Assembly: GCA_965229345.1 (NCBI GenBank)
Contig: OZ245872.1
Span: forward strand, 744,001 to 808,000
Origin: PBB1 sp965229345
Lineage (GTDB): Bacteria > Pseudomonadota > Gammaproteobacteria > Burkholderiales > Burkholderiaceae_C
DNA: 64,000 nucleotides
Reading direction: 5' to 3'
The position numbers were made by a program, and so were the translations under genes. Within the stretch, counting starts at the first letter, position 1, and every line of letters begins with the position of its first letter. Positions 12,556 to 20,585 of the stretch are shown here, piece by piece. The notes beneath the pieces are model-generated. The model ran no database searches and was not told the DNA's origin. It saw only the letters and a program-made list of their open reading frames with translations.

Positions 12556-12612
12556 GACGGCGCGCACGAATCCGACTTGCATATCAGCATCACCCCGCGA
12601 TCCGAGGAATTC

Positions 12613-13542
12613 ATGAGCGACGCCAGCCACTCCCACGAAGAAGAAAACCACGAAGGACCGATCAAGACGCCCAAGCAGCTGATCGTCACGGTATTGCTCT
12701 CCTTCGTGGTGCCGGTGATCGCCATCGTGATGCTCGCCAGCTACGTCACCGCCGACAAGAAGCCCGCGGCCGGCAGCGATGTGCTGACGCCCGAGTCGAT
12801 CGCCCGCCGCATCGCACCGGTCGGCTCGGTCACCATCAAGGACGTGGCCAACCCGGCGTCGTGGAAAACCGGCGAACAGGTGTTTGCCGCGCAGTGCTCG
12901 GCCTGCCACTCGGCGGGGCTGGCGGGTTCGCCGAAGTTCGGCGACGCCGCAGCCTGGGCGCCGCGCATCGCGCAGGGATACGACGTGCTGCTGACCAGTG
13001 CGCTGAAGGGCAAGAACGCCATGGGCGCCCAAGGCGGTGGTGACTACAGCGACGTCGAGATCGGGCGTGCGGTCGTTTACATGGCCAACAAGGCCGGTGC
13101 AAAGTTTGCCGAGCCGGCGGCCCCTGGCGCGGCGCCAGCTGCAGATGCAGCCCCAGCCGCCGAGCCTGCAGCCGAGCCAGTCGCAGCTGCACCCGAGCCA
13201 GCGCTTGCTGCGGCCCCAGCCCCAGCACCCGTTGAGTCCAAGCCAGCAGCAGCGCCCGCGGTGGCGGTGGTCGCTGCCGCTGCGGTACCTGCTGCCGCGG
13301 TGACCAATGCAGTTCCAGCGCTGTACACCCAGGTCTGCTCGGTCTGTCATGGTGCCGGGATCGCCGGTGCGCCGAAGCTGGGCGACAAGGCCGCCTGGGC
13401 ACCCCGCCTGGCACAGGGCATCGATGGCCTGACGGCGAACGCCATCAAGGGCAAGAACGCGATGCCACCGCGCGGTGGTTCGCAAGGCAGCGATGCCGAC
13501 ATCAAGGCCGTGGTCACTTACATGGTCAATGCCGCCAAGTAA
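12613..13542 (+). CDS. Membrane-anchored diheme c5-type cytochrome
   Basis: A 309-residue protein. A short acidic, His-rich cytoplasmic tail (1-20) leads to a membrane anchor (about 23-45), a first cytochrome c5-like domain with C95-C98-H99, a roughly 65-residue Ala/Pro linker (167-231), and a second domain with C242-C245-H246. Both domains share the WAPR-AQG and KGKNAM blocks of c5-type cytochromes. Such proteins shuttle electrons in the periplasm towards terminal oxidases. The start at 12613 has a GAGGA ribosome site eight bases upstream. An upstream ATG at 12577 is in frame but lacks one. A structured leader precedes the gene and a hairpin terminator follows. Confidence 0.9.
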   Translation: MSDASHSHEEENHEGPIKTPKQLIVTVLLSFVVPVIAIVMLASYVTADKKPAAGSDVLTPESIARRIAPVGSVTIKDVANPASWKTGEQVFAAQCSACHSAGLAGSPKFGDAAAWAPRIAQGYDVLLTSALKGKNAMGAQGGGDYSDVEIGRAVVYMANKAGAKFAEPAAPGAAPAADAAPAAEPAAEPVAAAPEPALAAAPAPAPVESKPAAAPAVAVVAAAAVPAAAVTNAVPALYTQVCSVCHGAGIAGAPKLGDKAAWAPRLAQGIDGLTANAIKGKNAMPPRGGSQGSDADIKAVVTYMVNAAK

Positions 13543-13560
13543 GCACCTGGCGCGCCACTG

Positions 13561-13586
13561 AAAGCCGACCCTCGGGTCGGCTTTTT
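13561..13586 (+). terminator. Rho-independent terminator
   Basis: Stem AAAGCCGACC / GGTCGGCTTT with loop CTCG, followed by T residues, 18 bases after the cytochrome stop codon. Confidence 0.85.
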
Positions 13587-13741
13587 CATGCCCGGGCCGC
13601 AGTGGGCTGGGGAAGGGTTTTCGCGTTTTTTGGGGGGCACTGCATCTGAAGTTCGCAGTGGTTCGTTGTGGTGTCAGGGCGTCGCGTGTCGGCGCTTTGG
13701 ATTTCACCTTTCAACCACCCACTTTGTTGCGGAGCACTCCC

Positions 13742-14272
13742 ATGAAATCAGCCCTGACCCTCGTCACCCTGTGTGCCATGAGCCTTTGCGCCAGCGCGGC
13801 GCTGTCGGCGACCGTCGACAACGCCGCCTTGCCTGAACCGGTCCGCGTGCCTGCCGGCCACAAGCAGATGATGTCGGCCACCGGCGTCGGCGAGCTGACC
13901 TACGAATGCCGCGAGAAGAAGGACGCTGCCGGTGTCTTCGAATGGGCCTTCGTCGGACCGGTGGCCAAGCTGTATTCGTCCGACAAGAAAGAGGTCGGCA
14001 AGTACTACGCCGGCCCGACCTGGGAGTCCGTCGATGGCTCCAAGGTCACTGGCAAGCAGGTCGCCGTGGCGCCTGCCACGCCGGGCAGCATCCCGCTGCA
14101 ACTGGTCAAGGCCGAGCCGGCCACAGGCGCCGGTGCGATGACCGGTGTCAGCTACATCCAGCGCTTGAACACCAAGGGTGGTGTGGCGCCGGCCACCGCC
14201 TGCACCAGCGACACCAAGGGTGCACGTCAGCAGGTGGCCTATGAGGCCGAGTACGTGTTCTACGGCAGCTGA
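13742..14272 (+). CDS. DUF3455 domain secreted protein
   Basis: A 176-residue protein with a Sec signal peptide (about 1-23, ending in LSA). The body matches the DUF3455 family: an early PAGH motif, GVGELTYEC with a single Cys, a WESVDGSKVTGK segment, then SYIQRLNTKGGVAP and ACT in the C-terminal part. The two cysteines could form a disulfide in the periplasm. The function of the family is not known. I start it at the ATG at 13742, preceded by GCGGAG. Its 3' end overlaps the convergent gene by 13 bases. Confidence 0.8.
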   Translation: MKSALTLVTLCAMSLCASAALSATVDNAALPEPVRVPAGHKQMMSATGVGELTYECREKKDAAGVFEWAFVGPVAKLYSSDKKEVGKYYAGPTWESVDGSKVTGKQVAVAPATPGSIPLQLVKAEPATGAGAMTGVSYIQRLNTKGGVAPATACTSDTKGARQQVAYEAEYVFYGS

Positions 14273-14811
14273 GCGGCCGCATCCGAGGCCGGGCTCAGCC
14301 GGTAACGGAATTGCCCGGGCAGGTCGGCGAATCTCGCATCGCCGACCTGCCACAGGCCGCGCTCGATCGCATCGGCGGCTGTCTCCATGTCCAGTGTGTG
14401 CACCAGGCCCAGACCCAGGTCGGTGGCCAGGAACAACCGCCCCTGCTCGTCGAGCCAGGCAGACGCAAACACCGCTGGCAAGCCGCTGTGGCTGTGCACG
14501 GCCACCTGCGGGCTCGAAGGCATGCGCTGGAGCCGCCAGACCCATGGGGCAGCCTCCAGCTCGACGTAGACCCGCTGTGGCCCGTTCTGAAAATACCAGG
14601 CGCCTGCCTCGTCGCAGGCGTAATTGCGTTCGATGAACTCGCGCAGCCCGACATGTTCGAGCCGGCTGCCCTTGGGGTGCGGGAAGCGGCCGGCTGCCTG
14701 CACCCGGTCATCGCGCAGATACCAGTCGCCGCGTGCGTCCAGCCCCAGCCAGCCGCGGCAATGCGGCACGTGGGGCCATTTCGCGAGCGCAGCGGCAACG
14801 ATGTCGTCCAT
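14260..14811 (-). CDS. Conserved hypothetical protein
   Basis: A 183-residue cytoplasmic protein, last gene of a three-gene minus-strand operon after the YheT-like hydrolase (16-base gap). It opens MDDIVAAALAKWPHVPHCRGWLGLDARGDWYLRDD, split here only by reading frame context, and contains an NYACDEAGAWYFQNGPQRVY block in the middle, rich in Trp and Tyr. There is no signal peptide or membrane segment. I recognise it as the kind of small protein conserved in Burkholderiales next to YheT-type hydrolases, but cannot name a function. The start at 14811 was chosen because the conserved part begins there. The 3' end overlaps the convergent DUF3455 gene. Confidence 0.65.
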   Translation of the reverse strand: MDDIVAAALAKWPHVPHCRGWLGLDARGDWYLRDDRVQAAGRFPHPKGSRLEHVGLREFIERNYACDEAGAWYFQNGPQRVYVELEAAPWVWRLQRMPSSPQVAVHSHSGLPAVFASAWLDEQGRLFLATDLGLGLVHTLDMETAADAIERGLWQVGDARFADLPGQFRYRLSPASDAAAQLP

Positions 14812-14827
14812 GGCGATCGTCCGTGGG

Positions 14828-15838
14828 TCAGCCGATGTGCGTGCCCAGCCAGCGCACCACCTGCTCGGGCATGTCCCGCAGGTGCCCGGGGAAGGCCCCG
14901 CTGGCGAATCCGGCATGCCCACCGCGCGCGGGCTGCCACAGCGTCACATGGCGGCCGACCTCATGCGGGCCTGGCAGCGAGGCCGCCGGCACGAAGGGGT
15001 CATTGCGCGCGTTGAGCACGAGGCTGGGGACGCGGATGCGGTGCAGATGCGGTTTGGCCGAGCCGCGGTGCCAGTAGTCGTCGGTGTTGCGAAAGCCGTG
15101 CACCGGGGCGGTGTACAGGTTGTCGAATTCGTACAGATCACCCGCTGCGAGCATCTTGTCGCGGTCGAACAGGCCGGGATGGGTTTTCAGCTTCAGCAGC
15201 GTCTTCGGGCGCAGGGAACGCATGAACATGCGGGTGTAGGTGTGGCGGTTGAAGCCGCGGCCAATCGCATGCCCGCCGGCAGCGAGATCGATCGGCGAAG
15301 ACACGGCGGCCACGGCGCCGACTGTGCTCGCAGCGGTCTCGCCGGCCTCTTCGGCCCAACGCAGCAAGGCATTGCCCCCCAGCGACACGCCCACCGCGAG
15401 CCGGGGGCCGGGATGCAGCGCGCTGAAGCGGTCGAGGATCCAGCCGACTTCTTCATAGTCGCCCGAGTGGTACGCGCGTGCGGTCAGGTTGGGCTCGCCA
15501 GAACAGCCGCGAAAGTGCGGTACCGCAAAGCGCCAGCCCAGCCGCTGCGCGACCCGGGCGTACGCGCGGGCGTAGTGACTCGACGACGAGCCCTCGAGGC
15601 CGTGGAACAGGATCAGCAACGGTGTTGCCAACTTGCCGGCGCCCACCCCGGGTTCGAGCCAGTCGACGTCGATGAAGTCCGCGTCGGGGGTGATCCATCG
15701 TTGCCGCCGGTAGTGCGGCGCGGCGCCATCGATGCGCTTGCACACCAGCGCGGGCCATATCGACTGCAGATTGCCGCCGATGGCGCCATCGCCCAGCAGC
15801 CAGCCCGGCGAGTGGTACGACAGCCCCTCGGGATTCAA
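14828..15838 (-). CDS. YheT-type alpha/beta hydrolase (TTG start)
   Basis: A 336-residue alpha/beta-hydrolase of the YheT/ABHD1-3 group. Marks are LFHGLEGSSSSHYARA (oxyanion region), PHFRGCSGEPN, the nucleophile elbow VGVSLGGNA, an acid in NARNDPFVP and the His in ARGGHAGF. These hydrolyse carboxylic esters or lipids, but the physiological substrate is unknown. No ATG precedes the conserved start. A TTG at 15838 opens LNPEGLSYHSPGW, and its bases overlap the TGA of the preceding gene (TTGA), arguing for coupled translation. This start is inference. The operon order is NTF2-like, hydrolase, hypothetical. Confidence 0.82.
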   Translation of the reverse strand: MNPEGLSYHSPGWLLGDGAIGGNLQSIWPALVCKRIDGAAPHYRRQRWITPDADFIDVDWLEPGVGAGKLATPLLILFHGLEGSSSSHYARAYARVAQRLGWRFAVPHFRGCSGEPNLTARAYHSGDYEEVGWILDRFSALHPGPRLAVGVSLGGNALLRWAEEAGETAASTVGAVAAVSSPIDLAAGGHAIGRGFNRHTYTRMFMRSLRPKTLLKLKTHPGLFDRDKMLAAGDLYEFDNLYTAPVHGFRNTDDYWHRGSAKPHLHRIRVPSLVLNARNDPFVPAASLPGPHEVGRHVTLWQPARGGHAGFASGAFPGHLRDMPEQVVRWLGTHIG

Positions 15839-16281
15839 TGCAGCACGGCCGTCGATTCGAGGACTTCCTGTGCTTCGCGAGCGGTGCCGGGGCTTGCGTG
15901 GTGGGCGACGAGCCGCCAGCCCAAGGCGGTTTTCACGTACACGTTGGTGGCGATCACCCAGGCGGCCTGGCGGCCCTTGTCGGTCTGCACCTGCACGCGC
16001 TCGAGCACGCTGTGCACGGCGCTGAAGTGGGAGTCGACGCGGCGCACCTTCTCCGGGCGCACATCGAGCGGTCCCTTGGCGAAGATGCCCGCGAAGCTTT
16101 CCCGGATCACCCCCACGCCGATCAGCCGCGGGCCACCAGGGTGCACGCAGGCCACTTCGTCCTCGTCGCTCCACACCGCCATGAAGCGATCCAGGTCGGC
16201 GTGCTGCATCGATTCGTAAAACTGCTGCTCTGCTTCATCGGGTGAGGACAGGGCCATCACCGGGGTTTTCGGAGTGTTCAT
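15835..16281 (-). CDS. NTF2/SnoaL-like small protein
   Basis: A 148-residue protein of the NTF2-like cone fold. The helix YESMQHADLDRFMAVW leads to WSDEDEVACVHPGGPRLIG, and the segment ending in ATNVYVKTALGWRLVAHHAS forms the closing strands typical of YybH/SnoaL-like calcium/calmodulin-association-type domains. No catalytic role can be assigned. The start has a GAGGAAGG ribosome site. It is the first gene of a minus-strand operon, and its stop overlaps the TTG start of the hydrolase gene. Confidence 0.8.
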   Translation of the reverse strand: MNTPKTPVMALSSPDEAEQQFYESMQHADLDRFMAVWSDEDEVACVHPGGPRLIGVGVIRESFAGIFAKGPLDVRPEKVRRVDSHFSAVHSVLERVQVQTDKGRQAAWVIATNVYVKTALGWRLVAHHASPGTAREAQEVLESTAVLH

Positions 16282-16369
16282 TCCACCTTCCTCTTCAGCG
16301 CATGAGCTGAAAGATTCGAGTCAGCCAACCGACTGCGGATTGTACGAAGCCCATAGAATCCGCTCGCCC

Positions 16370-17005
16370 ATGCCCACCACCTCCACCGACTGGTCCGAAA
16401 AAAGCCTCGACTTGTCGCGCCTGCTCGCACGCGCGGGTTTGGGGGATCGTGCGGCTTTTGCCACGCTTTACGAGCGCACCAGCTCGCATCTGTTCGCGGT
16501 GGTGTTGCGTATCAACCGAGACCGCGGTCAGGCAGAAGATGTGCTTCAAGAGGTGTATGTCAATGTCTGGCGTGCCGCGCGCACCTTCGATGCAGCGCAA
16601 AGCCAGCCACTGACCTGGTTGACCAGCATTGCGCGCAACCGCGCGATTGACAGCCTGCGGCGTGCGGCAACGCAACCGCAGGTTCAGATCAACCACACCT
16701 CGGATGAAGAAGACAGCGACGTGTACGACACCATGGCCGATCCCGCGTCCGGGCCGCTCGAGATGCTCAGCCAGGCATCGGAAGCGCGCGCGTTGACGCA
16801 TTGCATGGACGGCCTGAGTGCGCAGCAGCGGCAAAGCGTGGCGCTCGCGTTCTACGACGGGTTGACCCACGCCGAGGTGGCCAGCCACCTCGGGCAGCCG
16901 CTGGGCACGGTGAAGTCGTGGGTGCGTCGTGCGCTGGCCGCCTTGAAGGGATGCCTGGAGCAGGCCCGGCAGCGCGACGAGCAAGACATCGAGGCGGTGC
17001 GCTGA
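16370..17005 (+). CDS. ECF RNA polymerase sigma factor (SigK/RpoE type)
   Basis: A 211-residue extracytoplasmic-function sigma factor. Region 2 covers about residues 22-95, with AEDVLQEVYVNVWRAA and WLTSIARNRAIDSLRR. Region 4 covers about 135-190, with LSAQQRQSVALAFYDGLTHAEVA and LGTVKSWVRRAL. It directs polymerase to stress promoters when released by its anti-sigma factor. That factor is encoded immediately downstream, with a one-base gap between the TGA and the next ATG. I start it at the ATG at 16370; a TAGAAT box lies ten bases upstream. The length is normal for the group. Confidence 0.93.
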   Translation: MPTTSTDWSEKSLDLSRLLARAGLGDRAAFATLYERTSSHLFAVVLRINRDRGQAEDVLQEVYVNVWRAARTFDAAQSQPLTWLTSIARNRAIDSLRRAATQPQVQINHTSDEEDSDVYDTMADPASGPLEMLSQASEARALTHCMDGLSAQQRQSVALAFYDGLTHAEVASHLGQPLGTVKSWVRRALAALKGCLEQARQRDEQDIEAVR

Positions 17006-17006
17006 C

Positions 17007-17714
17007 ATGGACTACAGCCGCCCGGAACTCGTCGACCGGATCGCCGCTGAATACGTCAGCGGCACGCTGCGCGGGGGCGCACGGCGCCGCGTCGAGCAGC
17101 TGCTGCCCGCGCACCCGGCGTTGCGTGAGGCGATCGCGCGCTGGGAAGCGGGCCTGATGCCGCTGACCGCCAGCATTGCCCCGCAAGCGCCGTCGCCCGC
17201 GGTCTGGCGGCGCATCGTCTCGCGCATCGGTGGTACGCCCGCACCCGCGGCAGACACCCCATGGTGGTCGAACCTGTCGCTGCTGCGCACGCTGTCCTTC
17301 CTGTCGGTGGTGGGGGTGGTGGGCCTCTCGGCCCTGCTGTCGAACCCGCCGCCGGCCAAGCCACCGCTGATCGTGGTGCTGAACTCGACCACGCCCACCG
17401 ACACCCTGCCTGCCGGCACGACAGCCCCGCCGGCGATCATTGCCAGCATCAGTGGTGACGGCAAGGCTGTCGTGACGCGCACGCTGGTGAATGTCGGCGT
17501 GCAATCCGATCGCACGCTGGAGTTGTGGGCTGTGCCCGGCGCTGGTTCGCCGCGTTCACTCGGTCTGATCTCGGCCTCGGGCGCCAGCGTGGTCCAGCGC
17601 AGCAAGGTGCCGCCGGGTACCGCAGCCCTGGCGGTGAGTCTCGAGCCTGCTGGCGGCTCGACCACCGGCGTGCCCACGGGGCCGGTGCTCTACGTCGGCA
17701 AGCTGGCGCTCTGA
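17007..17714 (+). CDS. Anti-sigma factor, RskA-like
   Basis: A 235-residue single-pass membrane protein. The N-terminal cytoplasmic part (about 1-88) resembles the anti-sigma domain that clasps an ECF sigma factor, with the AAEYVSGTLRGGARRRVE block. A transmembrane helix lies near 90-112 (LLRTLSFLSVVGVVGLSALL). The periplasmic part resembles the RskA C-terminal domain: TLELWAVP then PRSLGLISASG and GTAALAVSLEP. It should hold the sigma factor inactive until a periplasmic signal releases it. The last 25 bases overlap the convergent histidine kinase gene. Confidence 0.88.
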   Translation: MDYSRPELVDRIAAEYVSGTLRGGARRRVEQLLPAHPALREAIARWEAGLMPLTASIAPQAPSPAVWRRIVSRIGGTPAPAADTPWWSNLSLLRTLSFLSVVGVVGLSALLSNPPPAKPPLIVVLNSTTPTDTLPAGTTAPPAIIASISGDGKAVVTRTLVNVGVQSDRTLELWAVPGAGSPRSLGLISASGASVVQRSKVPPGTAALAVSLEPAGGSTTGVPTGPVLYVGKLAL

Positions 17715-19318
17715 GCACTGGCGCCTGCCGCGGCGATTCGCGGCAGGATCACGCTGAAGGTCGAGCCCTCACCCAGGGTGCTGCTGACCTCGAGGCGACC
17801 CGACATCAGCTGGACCAGGCCACGCGTCACCGCCAGACCGATCCCGGTGCCTTGGATTCCGCTGTGCTGTTGATCGAGCCGATTGAAGGGCTGGCCCAGC
17901 GCGGGCATCTGAGCCTCGGCGATGCCCACGCCGGTATCCATGACCTGGACCCGCACTCCGTCGGGCACCAACATCGCGACGAGCCGCACCGAGCCCTGGG
18001 GACGGTTGTATTTGATGGCGTTGCACACCAGGTTCAACAGCACCTGGCGCAGGCGCTTCGCGTCGGCGTGCACCATCAGCGCGGGCGGTGCCTCGATGGG
18101 CAGCAAGCGCACCGAGGCCGTGTCGGCCAGCGGCTGCAGCATGTCCATGCATTCACCCAGCAAGGCTGGCAGCGACACCTCGACGCATTCCAGCGCCAGT
18201 TGCCCGGACTCGATGCGCGTGAGATCGAGCAGCTCGCTGATCATCTGCAGCAGGTGGTCGCCCGCTTCGTGGATCAGCGCCACCCGACGCCGCTGGTTCG
18301 GTGACAGGGGATCGCCCTCGTCGAGCTGCAGCAGCTGCGCAAAACCCATCACCGCATTGAGCGGTGTGCGCAACTCGTGGCTCATGTGCGAGAGGAACTC
18401 GGTCTTGGCCCGATTCGCCGCCTGCGCCATGGCCGCGGACTGGCGCGCCAGATGCAGCTCGTGCACTTCGGTGGAATCTTCGAAATAGCCGTACCACAGC
18501 ACGCTGCCGTCGCTGTCACGCTGCGGTGTCGAGGTGCCTGTCATCCAGCGCAACGCGCCGTCCGGGCGACGCATGCGAAAGTCGAAGCGCCAGGGTGTCA
18601 GCGTGCGTGCCGACGCCTTCATCGCCTCGATGGTCGGGCCGTAATGCTCGCGCTCGATCATCCGCAACACCGTGGCGCCGTCGCGCATCACTTCGCCGGC
18701 GGTCAGGCCCAGCACGTCATAGCAGCTCTCGCTGACGTAGCAGAACGCGCCGTCGCCAACGCCGCTGTGGCGATACTGGTAGATCACGCCCGGCACATGA
18801 CGGGCGGTCTCGCTCAGCTGCGCGGCGATGGCCAGCGCGCGGCTCTCGGCCTGACGGCGCTGCGTGACGTCGACCAGCGTTCCCACCACGCGCAACGGCT
18901 GTCCGTCGGCGCTCCACTCGACGACGCGTCCGCGCTCGGCGATCCAGCGCCACTGGCCGTCCTTGGTGCGTGCGCGGTACTCGTGCTCGTAGAACGGGGA
19001 CTCGCCGCGCGCATGCTCCTGATAGCGCGCCTCGTTGTCTGCCAGGTCATCCGGGTGGATCAGCTGATTCCACTCGTGCTGGGTGAGCCGGTTTTCCTCC
19101 GGGCCATAGCCCAGCAGGGTCATGTCGGAGTCGACGCCCGAGAGCGCATCGGTCTGCGGATTCCACTCCCACACCGAGGTGCCCGCACCCAGCAGCGCGG
19201 CCCGCACCAGGGTTTCGTAATCGCGTGCCGTGGGGTGGCTGTCGTTGCTCACGGGGTCTTTCACGGCCGCTGGGGCCGCTTGCCGCACTGCGCGTTCAAT
19301 GCGAGTGGATTTTTTCAC
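17690..19318 (-). CDS. PAS-domain sensor histidine kinase, soluble
   Basis: A 542-residue kinase with no membrane segment. It has two PAS domains with PAC motifs (about 35-155 and 165-290), a HisKA dimerisation domain with H314 in SHMSHELRTPLN, and an HATPase domain with N-box LNLVCNAIKYN and G-boxes DTGVGIA and GTGIGLAV. There is no receiver domain and no response regulator next door, so it is an orphan likely sensing a cytoplasmic redox or small-molecule cue. The start is a GTG at 19318 that overlaps the upstream zinc-finger gene by 23 bases, so the start is uncertain. The 3' end overlaps the anti-sigma gene convergently. Confidence 0.88.
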   Translation of the reverse strand: MKKSTRIERAVRQAAPAAVKDPVSNDSHPTARDYETLVRAALLGAGTSVWEWNPQTDALSGVDSDMTLLGYGPEENRLTQHEWNQLIHPDDLADNEARYQEHARGESPFYEHEYRARTKDGQWRWIAERGRVVEWSADGQPLRVVGTLVDVTQRRQAESRALAIAAQLSETARHVPGVIYQYRHSGVGDGAFCYVSESCYDVLGLTAGEVMRDGATVLRMIEREHYGPTIEAMKASARTLTPWRFDFRMRRPDGALRWMTGTSTPQRDSDGSVLWYGYFEDSTEVHELHLARQSAAMAQAANRAKTEFLSHMSHELRTPLNAVMGFAQLLQLDEGDPLSPNQRRRVALIHEAGDHLLQMISELLDLTRIESGQLALECVEVSLPALLGECMDMLQPLADTASVRLLPIEAPPALMVHADAKRLRQVLLNLVCNAIKYNRPQGSVRLVAMLVPDGVRVQVMDTGVGIAEAQMPALGQPFNRLDQQHSGIQGTGIGLAVTRGLVQLMSGRLEVSSTLGEGSTFSVILPRIAAAGASAQSASLPT

Positions 19319-19511
19319 CCGCCTTCAGCGAGTAGACCGTGCTGCAGTACGGGCACTTCCCCGAACCGGTGGTGGCCACGTCGATGAACACCTTCGGATG
19401 GTTGCTCCACAGCGGCATCTTCGGGTTCGGGCAGGCGATCGCGCCCGGGCCTTGCAGGTCGGTTGCGGCGACTTCGATGGTGGCCGACGTGGCAGATCGG
19501 GCTGTGCTCAT
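19296..19511 (-). CDS. Small zinc-finger (NDUFS6-like) protein
   Basis: A 71-residue protein with a C-terminal zinc site of the zf-CHCC type: C near IACPNPKMPLW, a His in the segment NHPKVFIDV, and the pair KCPYCSTVY. It resembles the zinc-binding subunit NDUFS6 of complex I, but free-standing bacterial copies have no established role. The start at 19511 has a GGAG site nine bases upstream. It lies 53 bases downstream of the ilvE stop on the same strand and probably belongs to the ilvE transcript. Confidence 0.82.
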   Translation of the reverse strand: MSTARSATSATIEVAATDLQGPGAIACPNPKMPLWSNHPKVFIDVATTGSGKCPYCSTVYSLKAGEKIHSH

Positions 19512-19564
19512 GATCGGCTCCGTGAGGTGTCGTTGAGGGTGAGTGCTCAGTGCGGCGCCGTGCC

Positions 19565-20488
19565 TCAGACCGGCGTCAGCCACTCGGTGTACTTCGCATT
19601 GCGCCCGTTCACGATGTCGAAGAACGCCGACTGGATCTTCTCGGTGATCGGCCCGCGTGAACCTTGGCCGATCTCCAGGCGGTCCAGTTCACGGATGGGC
19701 GTCACTTCGGCGGCGGTGCCGGTGAAGAAGGCCTCGTCGGCGATGTAGATCTCGTCGCGGGTGATGCGCTTCTCGACGATCTTCAAACCCAGATCCGCGC
19801 AGATCGCGAAGATCGTGTTGCGTGTGATGCCGTTGAGCGCGCCGGCCGACAGGTCCGGCGTGTAGACCACGCCGTTCTTGATGATGAACAGGTTCTCGCC
19901 GGCGCCTTCGCTGGCGAAGCCGCTGGCGTCGAGCAGCAGCGCTTCGTCGTAGCCATCGTCGGTGGCTTCCATGTTGGCGAGGATCGAGTTGGTGTAGTTG
20001 CTCACCGCCTTCGCCTGCGTCATCGTGATGTTCACGTGGTGGCGGGTGTAGCTGCTGGTCTTCACCCGGATGCCGCGCTTCATCCCGTCTTCGCCGAGGT
20101 AGGCACCCCAGGTCCACGCGGCGACCATCAGGTGAATGGAGTTGCCCTTCGGGCTGACACCGAGCTTCTTGTCGCCGATCCAGGCCAGCGGCCGGATGTA
20201 GCCGCTTTCCAGCTTGTTCTCGCGCACGACTCGGCGCTGGGCTTCCATCACCTGATCGATGGAGAACGGGATCTTCATGCGCAGGATCTTGGCGCTGTTG
20301 AACAGCCGCTCGGTGTGCTCGCGCAGCCGGAAGATCGCCGTGCCTTGCTGGGTCTTGTAGGCGCGCACCCCTTCGAAGGCGCCGCAGCCGTAATGCAGCG
20401 TGTGCGACAGCACATGGATCTTGGCGTCGCGCCACTCCACCAACTCGCCATCCATCCAGATCTTCCCGTCACGATCGGCCATCGACAT
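19565..20488 (-). CDS. ilvE: Branched-chain amino acid aminotransferase
   Basis: A 307-residue fold-type IV PLP aminotransferase catalysing the last step of leucine, isoleucine and valine synthesis with glutamate as donor. The PLP lysine is K160 in TMTQAKAVSNY. Other family marks are HTLHYGCGAFEGVRAY, the RLFNSAKILRM helix, EGAGENLF and the TGTAAEVTPI segment. The length equals E. coli IlvE. The D-amino acid aminotransferase at 48396 shares the fold but lacks these substrate blocks. A small zinc-finger gene follows on the same strand. Confidence 0.96.
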   Translation of the reverse strand: MSMADRDGKIWMDGELVEWRDAKIHVLSHTLHYGCGAFEGVRAYKTQQGTAIFRLREHTERLFNSAKILRMKIPFSIDQVMEAQRRVVRENKLESGYIRPLAWIGDKKLGVSPKGNSIHLMVAAWTWGAYLGEDGMKRGIRVKTSSYTRHHVNITMTQAKAVSNYTNSILANMEATDDGYDEALLLDASGFASEGAGENLFIIKNGVVYTPDLSAGALNGITRNTIFAICADLGLKIVEKRITRDEIYIADEAFFTGTAAEVTPIRELDRLEIGQGSRGPITEKIQSAFFDIVNGRNAKYTEWLTPV

Positions 20489-20585
20489 GGCGACACTCCA
20501 AGCTGTCAGTCAACTCTTGATTTTAGGCGCCCGATCGAGCCGGTGCCGAGGCGGCGTGTGCAGGCGTGTGCCGCAGTGTGTTCGG

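Noticed and set aside
17690..19318. Pairing of the soluble PAS kinase with the ECF sigma pair as one signalling system
   Set aside because: The genes are convergent, share no operon, and nothing in the sequence links the kinase to sigma control.
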